A stretch of 43,922 nucleotides of DNA, taken from Fragilaria crotonensis (lineage: Eukaryota; Bacillariophyta; Fragilariophyceae; Fragilariales; Fragilariaceae). Below, piece after piece: positions 11,565 through 20,940 of this stretch. The stretch is from positions 1 to 43,922 of the forward strand of contig JAKSYS010000523.1 in assembly GCA_022925895.1 (NCBI GenBank), written 5' to 3'. The position numbers and the translations under genes were made by a program. Below the pieces are notes generated by a model. That model was given only the letters and a program-made list of their open reading frames with translations. It was not told the origin of the DNA and searched no databases. Each line of letters opens with the position of its first letter. The first letter of the stretch is position 1.

Positions 11565-12977
11565 TTAGTTTGACTCTACTGTCGCCCGCTTCTTTTTGGC
11601 TCGCTTCTTCTCCAGTTTCTTTGCTTTGCTTACCAGTGCTCGAGCCTTCTCTACAGCTGAAGAGTCCAATTCGACTTCTGTCGTGACTGGCTCCTTCCGT
11701 TTCCGTTGTGACTTTTCATCTTCCACTTTCTCATGCACACCCTCGCTGTCCGTGGCATCATGCTCTTCCTCGTCGATGTCTTCTTCGAGTTCCAGGTGAC
11801 TCGCCCAAGCCGCTAGACACGTGACCCGCGCTCCAGATCCTAGCTGTACACTGGCAATGATATCAACTGCGAGCTCCATCTCGTCGTCTGCATCATCATC
11901 GGAATCACTACTGTCTCTGTCCGACGGTCTCTCGCCTTGGTCATCGACATCGTTCTCGGACTGATCTCCATCGTCATTCATCATCATGTTTATTGCCCCT
12001 TGCAGATCCATGACACTGACAACGCCGGCACTATTCGCTGTGATCACTTTATACCCATAATTTACGGCTTGAATGCACTTGAATCGCTCCTCCCCGGCAA
12101 CAACCCCTTCGACAGCCTCGATCGCCATAATTGCACGTCTTGTACTCTCATCTTCGTCGACGGCACCAACAGAAAGAACTGGCAAAGACCCGTCGTTACA
12201 GGCGGCCGCCACGAAAATACCATCTTCGCCCTCTAGGATTGTAATTTGATTCACCTTCCCGGGAAGTTCGACATCAAGCAAATCCTTGCCTGTCGCCACA
12301 TCCCTTACTGTAATATGATTTCCGTATGCCCAGGCATATGCATCTCCATCCTGAGTCCAAACGATGCTCACCACTGGATCAAAGACAGATCGCCCTCCTC
12401 TGGTAGCTGTGGGTGTCAACTTGCTCGCATATGCCAATCTGCCCTTGGTCAAATCCCATAGTTTCAACTTTCCGTCGGATTGTCCACCACTGAGTGCCAG
12501 CTTCCCGGATGGGTGTACACCCAGAGCCGAAACCCCTCCATCATGTCCTGCCAAAACATGCTGCAGGGACCAATCGCGCTTCTTGTAAAGCGTAATTTTA
12601 CCACCGGCAAATCCAACGACACAATGGGTCGAGGGTGCTGCTGAGGCCGTATTGGGGGGTGGTGCAAAGGACGAACAAACGGGCGTCCCAAAATCTGACG
12701 GCGTTCTCACTTCACCCGATGAATTCAATCGTTTCGACCAATCATGTGTCTTGAGCATTTCGTCGTACCCGCAGGATAGCAGTGTACCCGGGTATTCGTT
12801 CTTGTTCGGACCGGCAGCAGCCACGGAGAGAGATCGAAGGGAGCCCTGATGGACCGATGTGGCCAATGTGAGTTTCAAGGAACCATCATATTGCTTCTCC
12901 CATCCACCTAGGACACCATCGTAAGTTCCAATAACAATCACCAAACGAGGAGGGAGCGCCATGGTAATGGCTGTCAC
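11565..12977 (-). CDS. WD40 protein of the PAK1IP1/MAK11 family
   Basis: A beta-propeller protein expected to act in 60S ribosomal subunit assembly in the nucleolus, by homology to yeast Mak11 and animal PAK1IP1. The N-terminus has VIGTYDGVLGGWE. The centre has HDGGVSALGVHPSGKLALSG and GKLKLWDLTKGRLAY, which match the diagnostic family repeats. The C-terminus is acidic (EEDIDEEEHD) and then strongly basic (KKLEKKRAKKKR), a typical nucleolar tail. Two candidate starts lie five codons apart. The second, at 12962, has a stronger ACCATGG context and is probably used. The gene is a single intact exon of about 465-470 aa. Confidence 0.85.
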   Translation of the reverse strand: MTAITMALPPRLVIVIGTYDGVLGGWEKQYDGSLKLTLATSVHQGSLRSLSVAAAGPNKNEYPGTLLSCGYDEMLKTHDWSKRLNSSGEVRTPSDFGTPVCSSFAPPPNTASAAPSTHCVVGFAGGKITLYKKRDWSLQHVLAGHDGGVSALGVHPSGKLALSGGQSDGKLKLWDLTKGRLAYASKLTPTATRGGRSVFDPVVSIVWTQDGDAYAWAYGNHITVRDVATGKDLLDVELPGKVNQITILEGEDGIFVAAACNDGSLPVLSVGAVDEDESTRRAIMAIEAVEGVVAGEERFKCIQAVNYGYKVITANSAGVVSVMDLQGAINMMMNDDGDQSENDVDDQGERPSDRDSSDSDDDADDEMELAVDIIASVQLGSGARVTCLAAWASHLELEEDIDEEEHDATDSEGVHEKVEDEKSQRKRKEPVTTEVELDSSAVEKARALVSKAKKLEKKRAKKKRATVESN

Positions 12978-13659
12978 TATATCGGTATTGAGTGTTTCTG
13001 GGGGAGGTAATGTCAGAGTAGAAAAGTGAAGTGAGTAAAGAGAGGAATCGTTGGTGGCAGGATCCTAACGTCTGCCGTGCGTCCTTTGAGCCAAGAATGA
13101 CGGACTGTGGCGTGTGATTGGACTGGAGTACTCCGTGGGTACTGGAGATGTGTGTACAAGTCTACAGGCATCCACCAGGTCCTGGCGAACTGGAGTGTAT
13201 GTTTTCCCAGTACTACCTGGTACTCGAGTACTGGAGACTGGAGAGCATTATCTCAGATTGCCTATGCATACTATAAGAGATGGATTCATATCTGTTTATC
13301 ACAATAGTTCTGTCATTGTCGCGATTCTCTCAGGATTCGGAGGATGTCCAGCAATCAGCACTCGACCAACCGCAAAACGAATAGAGAGCTCGGAGGGCGT
13401 TTATGAACAGCATACACCCTTGGCCGTGGTCCTGTGGACCGATACGTCGAATCATGAATTGGGTTGTGAATTATGTTGGTCTTCAAATTTGTCTATTATC
13501 TCACCATGGACGGTGCGGCGTTGCCCTTTGGAATGATTTTGGGGAGCTGAGCAAGAACCACTTTTACTTTTTGGACAGTCCAATCGTTGCGGTAAGGAAT
13601 AAAAACAGCAGCTCCAGTTTATTCGACAAGAAGTTCGAGGCTGCTTGAAACACGATTGT
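12978..13659. promoter_or_regulatory. Intergenic region with a dense GTAC cluster
   Basis: No supported gene; the plus-strand frames here match nothing and lie in biased sequence. Six GTAC tetramers occur between 13128 and 13231, several in an AGTACT or GGTACT context. The cluster lies about 170-270 bp upstream of the WD40 start codon, a promoter-proximal position. Confidence 0.5.
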
Positions 13660-14973
13660 CTACGATGGGTAGACAACGGCCTTCCACTCTTCCAAAGTTA
13701 TACCGACGAATTTACGTGCCGCCAAGCACCCTTCCTTGCGAGCTTCCTCCACCACCCTCTTTAAATCCTTGGCCTCAAAGGTAGCTGGATTTCTTGGTCC
13801 TGTACTCCAATCTGAATATGTGATTCTCCTCGTGACAAGTTGCGGTTGCTCGCCGTCATCAATTCCAATGCCCAGGAGAGCAAGAGATGTTGGAAAGTAC
13901 ATCTCATCACTTGCGTTGCAATCACGAAAACACTCCCAGAAATTAGGCGGTAGTTCGCTCATGATGCATTGCACATGTGGCCGAGAAAGCATCATCCATT
14001 GATCCGCCTTAAACTTCAGTGGTACCAGCGAGTGAATCTTGTCAAATTGGAGTTGCCTTGAAAAGCCATTGTTCGGAGTGTCCCTCCAGTTCACAATCGA
14101 GCAAGGCGAAGCCAAAAGTTCATCGGTAAGAGATGCAATAGGTAGACAAGTTTCGCTGATGAACAAGATCTTGTCAACCTGCGGTAAACCTGCAGTCGAT
14201 GTAGACTCTGGTTGAAAGCCGTAGCGATTCGTTGAAAATCGGGGATCCTTACTTCTATACGCATCCATACCAATCTTGAGACTCTCATCACAAAGGTCCA
14301 ACATGGCCAGAGTAATTTCAATGGATCCCCATTGAGGACGACGTGTGCGATAAATCGGAGGTGCAAAGTCATTGCCCCGGCCCATACGAGGCGGTTCCAC
14401 CAGTAGACGCGATTTGAGCCACTCCGATTGTACCTTGTGCGGCTCCTTGGCGTGGCAGATAAGTGAAATAGTAATGGACTGTCGTGCGGCCCAGTCGCGC
14501 CATATAGCTTCGAAAGGAAGTTCGTTGATTGTAATTGCGAGCAAACAAAGGTGCGTGCAGGGCTTGGTTTCGGCTGGAGGCTGATACCTTCGCAACGAGT
14601 CAACTGCCCGTTTGAGTTCATTCCATTTCGGATGTCTATAGGGGCCATCTTCTTCTCGTCTCCGACGCTTTGCATCATACTGACGACCATCGTTATTCCG
14701 ACTTTCTCCGCGGTAATTTTTGTTAGAGTGGGGTCCATTGTCTCTTCCAGGGTGGTTGGTTGGAGGGCGTTGCCTATGATCACGAGGGCGCTTGGATTCC
14801 CCGTAGCGGTTGTGGGATCGAGGAGGACTGCGACTGCGACTTTGATTCGAGATATCACGATCATTCTTATTGTTGTTCGTGCTTCCCTTCAGGGCATCAT
14901 TCGCCGTCTTCTGGAGGCTTGCGAGCTGAGACGAAAAATCCATGGTCGCTTTGTTGCACCAAATTAAAGACAT
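13660..14973 (-). CDS. Core-2/I-branching (GT14)-like protein with RS-rich N-terminus
   Basis: A 437-aa single-exon frame. Residues from about 120 carry features of the GT14/DUF266 family: QWGSIEITLAMLDLC, KILFISETCLPI (compare the FLSESC(I/V)PL motif), QWMMLSRPHVQ, SDEMYFPT and ITYSDWSTGPRNPATF. GT14 enzymes are normally Golgi beta-1,6-N-acetylglucosaminyltransferases or plant glucuronosyltransferases with an N-terminal membrane anchor. Here the first ~110 residues are instead hydrophilic, with SRSRSPPRSHNRYG and a KRRRREE cluster, and no signal anchor is visible. A second Met (14943, ACCATGG context) is the likelier start and gives 427 aa. Function is inferred from motifs only; it may be a cytosolic or nuclear GT14 relative. 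Confidence 0.65.
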   Translation of the reverse strand: MSLIWCNKATMDFSSQLASLQKTANDALKGSTNNNKNDRDISNQSRSRSPPRSHNRYGESKRPRDHRQRPPTNHPGRDNGPHSNKNYRGESRNNDGRQYDAKRRRREEDGPYRHPKWNELKRAVDSLRRYQPPAETKPCTHLCLLAITINELPFEAIWRDWAARQSITISLICHAKEPHKVQSEWLKSRLLVEPPRMGRGNDFAPPIYRTRRPQWGSIEITLAMLDLCDESLKIGMDAYRSKDPRFSTNRYGFQPESTSTAGLPQVDKILFISETCLPIASLTDELLASPCSIVNWRDTPNNGFSRQLQFDKIHSLVPLKFKADQWMMLSRPHVQCIMSELPPNFWECFRDCNASDEMYFPTSLALLGIGIDDGEQPQLVTRRITYSDWSTGPRNPATFEAKDLKRVVEEARKEGCLAARKFVGITLEEWKAVVYPS

Positions 14974-15376
14974 TAATACATTGACACACGGTGCAGCACT
15001 TACGTCAACTTAAAAACGCAGTACGGAGTACTGTACGAGTTCTTTCACGTACAAAATTCCACATAGTAAAACGAGAGGAGGTTTCGGTTTCAGTACAATG
15101 AGTACTGTACATGGTGTGTACTCTACTAGAATTTTATAATGGATAACTTCTACCGGTAGTATCGGGTATTGTACCGGGTACGAGGTACGAGGTACGACCA
15201 CGAAGTCGTGTCCAATTGAAAGCCTTTGAGGATATCATCGAAGTGAACTTCGAGTAGCTACTATTCGCCGTGTCGGACTCCTTTCCTCACTAATGGTGTC
15301 CCAGTCGCTTCGTGCTAACCTGCTCGCCCCCCGGTGCCACGCTCGCTTTCTGGTGTCGGGTTCCAGCCCTAGTATG
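14974..15376. other. GTAC-rich gap between host gene and retroelement
   Basis: No gene. Several GTAC and TACGAG repeats occur at 15018-15200. A short palindrome TCGAAGTGAACTTCGA lies at 15238-15253. The left boundary of the recombinase-type retroelement should fall within this stretch, downstream of its stop codon at 15377, but I cannot see a matching terminal repeat on the other side. Confidence 0.4.
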
Positions 15377-15536
15377 TTATAATCCCGGGTCCCTCTCTCT
15401 CCTCTGCCTCTTGGCGCGGCCATCTTCTCCGCTGGTTCTCTTCATCTTTCCAATCGTGAAGAAACTCGGGTTCTTGATCATTCCTGAAGCGACGCCCCGC
15501 GTGAGTTGTTGAACTTGTATGCGGATGTATCCTAAG

Positions 15537-15552
15537 AAGGCTTGGCTCTTCC
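15537..15552. repeat. Target-site duplication, left copy
   Basis: aaggcttggctcttcc, identical to 17997-18012. The bases immediately outside differ at both ends (15536 versus 17996, 15553 versus 18013), which fixes the duplication at exactly 16 bp and therefore the LINE boundaries. Confidence 0.97.
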
Positions 15553-17853
15553 GCCATCCTGCAGAAGTTGAACATTCAAAGCACGATTCCCACATCAATT
15601 CGACATGGACCTCGCGAGCTGGGAGGCATCGCTCTCTACGACTTGCGCACAGAAGCGGGGATAGAGTCGTTGAAATTTCTACGAGACGCCCTCTATAGCT
15701 ACTCCGAGAACGGCAAACTAATACGGTTAAATCTTCAATATTCACAAATTGAAGCTGGCATCGGCGAAGACCTGCTCCAATTCCCAACCATAAACATCTC
15801 GTACCTCACTCCGACGTGGCTATTATCCCTCCGACAATTTTTATCGCTTCACAATATGTCCGTCGTTGTGAGCGATGCATACAAGATCCATCTTCGTGGA
15901 GACTCCGACCAATACATCATGCAATCACCTCACCTTGCAAGGTATTCACCAGCTCAACAGAAGGACATCAACCTCGTCCGTCTTTTTCTCCAAGTCAACA
16001 CATTGGCAGATATCACGGACCCATCGAATCCAAAGGCGGTACACCTCTCCTATCTGGATGGTCAACGACCTTCGGGATTTACCGAGAATCAACAATGGCC
16101 ACGACAACAGCCTCCATCCAAGCAACAGATACGACTATGGAAGAGGTACATCAAGTCCTCCTACCTTCGATACGTCCCGTACTGGAAAATCGTTCCACTC
16201 CACGAAAACTCCCGTTGCTCACCTTCTTCCTCAACCCCAACAGCCTTCGATGACCTCATGGCATACTTGTCGAGTTTACCACAGTCTTGCCGCCGAATGT
16301 TGGACGGTTTTGAACAGATGTCCACCGATCTCAAAGTGTGGAAATCATTCCGCGCCAAAAAACGACTCTACGTAGCAACTGACGGCGGGCTACTTCACAC
16401 GCAGGGGACACATGGCTGGGTCATCTCAAACGGACCCGAAGTCCTATTTCGCTGTGCAGGTCCAGTCGACGGACCATTCGACACTTCCTCATCCACGAGA
16501 TGTGAAATATCAGGCTACGCATCTGCTCTACTATTCATCGATCACCTCGCACGTTTTTGGGGCATTCGACATAAATGCCGGTTCACATGGATATGCGACA
16601 GCAAAGCGGCGCTCTCGAGAGTGAAACGATATGCGACTCGTCATCCCTCGCGGACTATGCCGAACGACGCGGACCTCATTTCCAAGATAAGGCAACACCT
16701 CAAGTCAATCAAGTGCAAATTCACGCATCGCTGGATCAAAGGACACCAAGACTCTCACTTCAATAGGCACCTCTCGACACCAGCAAAACTGAATATAGAG
16801 GCCGACTTGCTTGCATCTCGGTATCGGACAAACGGCTCACTGACATCCAGCCAGGGGTGCGACCATGTAGCTCTCCAACAATGCTCTATTTCCATAAACC
16901 ATCGGCAACTCACTGGTCAGTACGACGACAGCATAAGGTACCATGTGAACGGTTATCACCTCCGGAGATACCTGCAGGACAAGAAACAATGGTCCGACAA
17001 AGTGTGGGACACGATAGACTTCCACGTTTTCGGCAAACACTACTGCCGCCTCCCGCTACGCCAACAGATCACACGCACCAAATTCGTCTATGATCAACTT
17101 CCACTGGGAGCCCGTCGTATCCAACAAGCTCGGGTAAAAGACCCGTCGCTCAGCCTATGCCCATGCTGCAAGGTCTCCGTCGAAACCTCCGATCACCTTC
17201 TCCACTGCACTTCTTGCCCGGAACGCACACAACACGTCAAGTCTCTGAAATCCACCATATGCTCGGAAGATATTCACCCAGTCCGCTACATATTGGCCGC
17301 TGGCATCCTCCACTGGTTGGATCACGGGGACTCAGTCCCATTCACTCCCAGCTTGTCAGAATATGATCCCAAGTTCACATCCATGCTTCAAGACGCAATC
17401 CGGGATCAGGCACGTATCGGATGGGGTAACGCTCTCAGGGGTTTTTTCTGTAAAGCTTGGAGAGAGACGGCAAATCACGATTTTCACGCTCCGAACAGAC
17501 TGGAAATTGCACGAGGCGACGCCAGAATGAGATCTATTATTGAAGCGACACATGAATTCACGAGGCTCACATGGCTTTCGAGGAACTCTGCACTCCACGC
17601 AAAAGCGGACGATGACGTTCGGGCAACTCGAGACTCAGAAATCGCGGAGATCAAACTATACCACAGCATGCCACACCTTCTTCCCCTTCACGACCAGCAC
17701 TACTGTTCCGGTTCTTTGGCAAAACTTCTATCTGGGTCAGCATCTACTCGACGACGTTGGTTACGCGTTGTGAAGCAATCCATGGCGGCACACGCGAGGG
17801 ACGGATCCAGACAATCATTACTGACGTCATTCTTCCCGCGTCAGTTGCCCTGA
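15553..17853 (+). CDS. LINE ORF2 C-terminal part: post-RT region, RNase H, zinc knuckle
   Basis: The frame is open from the first inserted base (AILQKLNIQST) with no true start codon; about 766 codons remain. The beginning (RHGPRELGGIALYDL) matches the segment just after the RT thumb of LINE proteins. An RNase H domain follows with all expected acidic residues: D in ATDGG (about 16380), E in RCEISGYA, D in CDSKAAL, H in KGHQD and D in IEADLLA. The C-terminus has a CPCC...H...C knuckle (CPCCKVSVETSDHLLHC, 17159-17209). The missing N-terminus would hold endonuclease and RT. The frame is otherwise intact, which fits recent insertion, but the copy cannot move by itself. Confidence 0.9.
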   Translation, partial: AILQKLNIQSTIPTSIRHGPRELGGIALYDLRTEAGIESLKFLRDALYSYSENGKLIRLNLQYSQIEAGIGEDLLQFPTINISYLTPTWLLSLRQFLSLHNMSVVVSDAYKIHLRGDSDQYIMQSPHLARYSPAQQKDINLVRLFLQVNTLADITDPSNPKAVHLSYLDGQRPSGFTENQQWPRQQPPSKQQIRLWKRYIKSSYLRYVPYWKIVPLHENSRCSPSSSTPTAFDDLMAYLSSLPQSCRRMLDGFEQMSTDLKVWKSFRAKKRLYVATDGGLLHTQGTHGWVISNGPEVLFRCAGPVDGPFDTSSSTRCEISGYASALLFIDHLARFWGIRHKCRFTWICDSKAALSRVKRYATRHPSRTMPNDADLISKIRQHLKSIKCKFTHRWIKGHQDSHFNRHLSTPAKLNIEADLLASRYRTNGSLTSSQGCDHVALQQCSISINHRQLTGQYDDSIRYHVNGYHLRRYLQDKKQWSDKVWDTIDFHVFGKHYCRLPLRQQITRTKFVYDQLPLGARRIQQARVKDPSLSLCPCCKVSVETSDHLLHCTSCPERTQHVKSLKSTICSEDIHPVRYILAAGILHWLDHGDSVPFTPSLSEYDPKFTSMLQDAIRDQARIGWGNALRGFFCKAWRETANHDFHAPNRLEIARGDARMRSIIEATHEFTRLTWLSRNSALHAKADDDVRATRDSEIAEIKLYHSMPHLLPLHDQHYCSGSLAKLLSGSASTRRRWLRVVKQSMAAHARDGSRQSLLTSFFPRQLP

Positions 17854-17996
17854 TCCACGTGTGAATGAATCATGTTCAAGTCTAGAAATTAACTAAATCG
17901 TCCCGCGGTATACCGCCGGGCGTGGGTACACAGTACTGGCCTACCGGCCAGTGCACGGTGACAACCCTCTAATTAGGTTTCATTTATTTATTTATT
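17854..17996 (+). other. LINE 3'UTR with stem-loops and ATTT tail
   Basis: 143 bp after the stop. It contains the palindrome GCGGTATACCGC (17905-17916) and a perfect 7-bp stem ACTGGCC/GGCCAGT (17935-17941 and 17946-17952) with loop TACC. It ends in a TTTATTTATTTATT tail. A conserved 3' stem-loop followed by a short repeat is how some LINEs are recognised by their own RT; that function is inference here. Confidence 0.75.
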
Positions 17997-18012
17997 AAGG
18001 CTTGGCTCTTCC
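17997..18012. repeat. Target-site duplication, right copy
   Basis: Second copy of the 16-bp sequence. It lies directly after the ATTT tail of the LINE and within the recombinase codons for WKSQA. Confidence 0.97.
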
Positions 18013-18708
18013 ACCTGCCAATCAGTTGTATTGTTTCGGCTGGCACACCCGCAATGAACATAGCTGTTGCGGCCCCTGACCTCAGCGAATGTGTCCCTAT
18101 GCTGCGTATTTTGAAACCGAGTCGTTCTTCCCCGTATAACAGGGCCCCGGCCCTCAAGTGGTTCAGAATCTGATTCGACGAGATCAGGGCTGCCTTCTCG
18201 CCCGGTGGAACCACAAGATTTATCGGCCGATCTCCGGCCAGTGCCCATTCCAAGTGCTCGTCCAATTTGTACTGGCTCACTCTCGTGACTAAGCCCGCAA
18301 ACGCTCGCACCGGACACAGTGCTGTTGAATGCTCGTCTCCCCCTGTTCTGTGTTGGGTTACCGTCACGCCCCGTTCCCCGTTCTTCTGGTTACGGTACGT
18401 GACCGATACTGTATCCGCTTCCCGCAATCGCTGAGCCTCCGCCAGATCTACACTGCGTCCATCCTTTCTAAAGTCCAAGTCCGCCACCCGCAGAATTCGA
18501 GTTCGACGATTCCCGTTGACTTCTGAGTACTCACAGGATCGCATCGCGAAAAAGAATGCGCCGACAACGAGCTGTCCCACAGCCTGTTGGATCTCGGTCG
18601 CCCCTGCCTTCGCAACCACCGCAACGACTGCCGCTGGTATCGCTTGTGGCCTCTTCGGCTCAGGGTCTTCCAACGCATAGCTTTTCAACTGGGCGGCCAA
18701 AACGGCGT

Positions 18709-20940
18709 CTAGTCGTCCTCGAGGGTCGTGTACCGGGCTGACAAATTTGTGAGCCCGATAGGCCTGTGCCACGTCGTCGAGGGCGGAACGAACTGTGCTC
18801 GCCTGCCTTCTAGGGCGACACTCATTAACGAATCCGGGGCTCCCGTCCCACCCTTCGCGGATTGCCGCCGCGAAGCAGGTGAAAAGGTCGAGGCGATCTT
18901 CGGACTTGAGCCCTCTGAGGATTTGGTCCTGAGTTCCATGTCCGACAGCTGACAGGAATCTTCCATACCTTTCCCAGCTGTTGTCGGTAATTGCTGCGTC
19001 TTGGGCTGAAGCCGCAGCAGCTCTCCAACGCTCGTAGTTATCGCCCCAGGCAACGGGATTATCCGAAAGGACGAGGGCACCTGTTCGGCAAAGTTCTTCT
19101 GCACGAGTGAGACAATTTGTTCGTCGTTCAGATCAAAGTCCCTTGACAACGCGTCCGCTACGGAATTTTTCTTCCCTGGGAACCATTGGGAGTAGTGCAA
19201 CAGCTTATGGTCTGCAAGGTACGAAGCAAGCTGACGGGCCACTGCCAACAGAATCGGGCACTCGTCTCCAAAACTCGACTTAGACATCCAACCCGTGGCC
19301 GAGGTACTGTCTCCCTGGCTGAGTAGGACGTTGTCAATGGCCATCTCGGGCCCCAGTTGGTGCTCTACCCAGATCCCGATAAGTGCTGCCAGGAATTCCA
19401 GCGCATTCAGCGATCCCCTCCCAATGAGGTCCGGGTCGAGTTGTAGTCTCCACGCTACCCCGCTCTGTAACCCGTAGCCTCCGAGACCTTGGGGGCATGC
19501 GTCGACGCGAACTATCCTTGTCGGCCACCGTCATACGAGCCGTTTGATGGACAAGCCTTGGACTGCGTCATCGAGGAACCGTTCCCACAACGCGAGGTCG
19601 TCAAGTTGCGCTTGTGAGAGCTTCACCGACCCGCAATCACGAGCTCGCTCGCCCGCCCGATACAGTCGTCCCAGGAAGGGGCGCGAATTCGGGATTACGA
19701 ATGCGGCGTGATTGAGACGACCAAGCATTGCTTCCAGTTCCTTCGAAGTTGCCCTTCGTCTGGGCTGAGACCGCATCTGTCGGAGGTCGTTCGTCCAAGC
19801 CCGGTGCTTGTCCGTCGGGAGGGTGACCGTGAAGGCCCTCGTGTTGACCACCCAACCTAGCTAGATGATCTTCCGTTCCGAGGCCTTAGCCTCCGCGAGA
19901 AACTTGGAGGTTGACAGGAGGTCGTCCCTCGGAAAGGATTCGTTGTCTCCAGTGGGCCTCCCCACAAGGTGCAGCGCCAACGGCACGGCTGCCTCCAACT
20001 TGGCCCAGTCGCGTTCTCGTCCGACCCCGAATAAATCGTCGAGGTAGCAATCGAATCGAGGGGAGTCGTCGCGAAGGGAGACGTCGACGGACATTTCGAA
20101 GGCTGGCTCGAAGTCGTCGTATGGTTGAACGAATCCTCGGTCATTGTTAATCGCTTTGTCTGACGACAACAGTTCTTGTTGTGGGGCTCGCCATTCCGTC
20201 TCGTCCCAGTCCTCCCGCCGCACAAGGTCGTTGGCCAAATCTGCAACCACCTCCGACACATTGCTCCATTGTGAGGGGTTTGGTGACCCGCCGAACGTCA
20301 TTCGGAGCGCCATAAGGAGCACTCCTGCAATACATGTACAAGACTTGGCCGCTGTGTTTGGTTGTAAATGGATCCGCCGGTAGGCGGATTTACAATCCAC
20401 TTTTGTGAGCAGGAGTCTTTCCTTTGGGAATCTTCGTCGCAGGAATCACACGGAATGAAGCAGCCTAAAAAGCGCCCGACCGAATCTGGCTGGCGTAAGT
20501 TGCGAGACGTCAACGCGGTCGCTCACGCTCCTCTTTGCACCTCGAGTCATGTTGAATGACTGGTCGTGTGTCAGTCTCAGTTTTGGAATTCTGTTTCCAT
20601 CCTCATCGATTGTGTGCTGTTCGGTTATCCCGAGCGGTGCAACCTCACAGTTTGGAAGTTCCAGGGCGGCTTCCCTCGGTAGAGGGAGCTGCCACCCCCG
20701 CCGGACTTCGTCTTTTAGCATGTCGAGGAGCTTGGCCTCGTGGCCCCGAGCCGATTTATGGTTGCCACGACCCAAGGCTGCAACGACATCAGCGCGTTGA
20801 TCGGCGTCGGCGATTGGAAGCAGTGGGAAGTCGGCGCCGGCGGTGATGCGCTCGCGGAAGCGAGGCCACAGGGGCCGGGTGGCGAGAAAGCAGAGGAGGT
20901 GCGAGAACGTCGGCCGGACGAAACTCAGAACCTGGCGTCA
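18709..20940 (-). pseudogene. Reverse transcriptase/RNase H of the DIRS-like element
   Basis: Read in one frame from about 20938 down to 18709. It shows KLRLTHDQSFN, the RT motif A VDCKSAYRRIHL, motif B LRMTFGGSPNPSQW, motif C CYLDDLFG (YLDD, about 20025-20049), the thumb-like LGWVVNTRAF, and the RNase H segment VDACPQGLGG, GDSTSATGW and HYSQWFPGKKNSVADALSRD. Three in-frame stops interrupt it: TGA at 20448-20446, TAG at 19863-19861 and TGA at 19533-19531. Each can be explained by one C-to-T change (CGA or CAG codons). The homology continues across every stop, so this is substitution decay rather than separate genes. Confidence 0.9.

Larger units (their letters stand above)
15553..17996 (+). 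mobile_element. 5'-truncated LINE (non-LTR retrotransposon) insertion
   Basis: A 2444-bp insertion flanked by a perfect 16-bp duplication (15537-15552 and 17997-18012). The left end starts in the middle of an ORF2-type frame, lacking endonuclease and most of the RT. The right end is a short 3'UTR followed by an ATTT-repeat tail. Truncated 5' end, 3' simple-repeat tail and long direct duplication together are the signature of target-primed reverse transcription. The flanking duplication is identical, so the insertion is probably recent. Confidence 0.95.
15377..18772 (-). pseudogene. Tyrosine recombinase, split by a LINE insertion
   Basis: Integrates the cDNA circle of DIRS-type elements by site-specific recombination (family knowledge). 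The right part (18772-18013) encodes the catalytic core: Arg in FFAMRSCEYS, the HxxR box THSLRSGAA, and LIGRWKSQA. The reading is then cut by the LINE. It resumes in the left part (15552-15377) with KSQAFLGYIRIQVQQL, which carries the nucleophilic Tyr (codon 15529-15527), and ends in a basic tail. Across the 16-bp duplication the codons join exactly in frame, so the gene was open before the insertion. The current downstream frame of the right part ends in sequence from the LINE tail. The recombinase frame overlaps the end of the RT/RNase H frame by about 60 bp and is offset from it. Confidence 0.92.

Noticed and set aside
13107..13648. Plus-strand frames of 66-140 codons between the WD40 and GT14-like genes
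   Set aside because: No recognisable motif; they overlap one another in different frames within the GTAC-rich gap.
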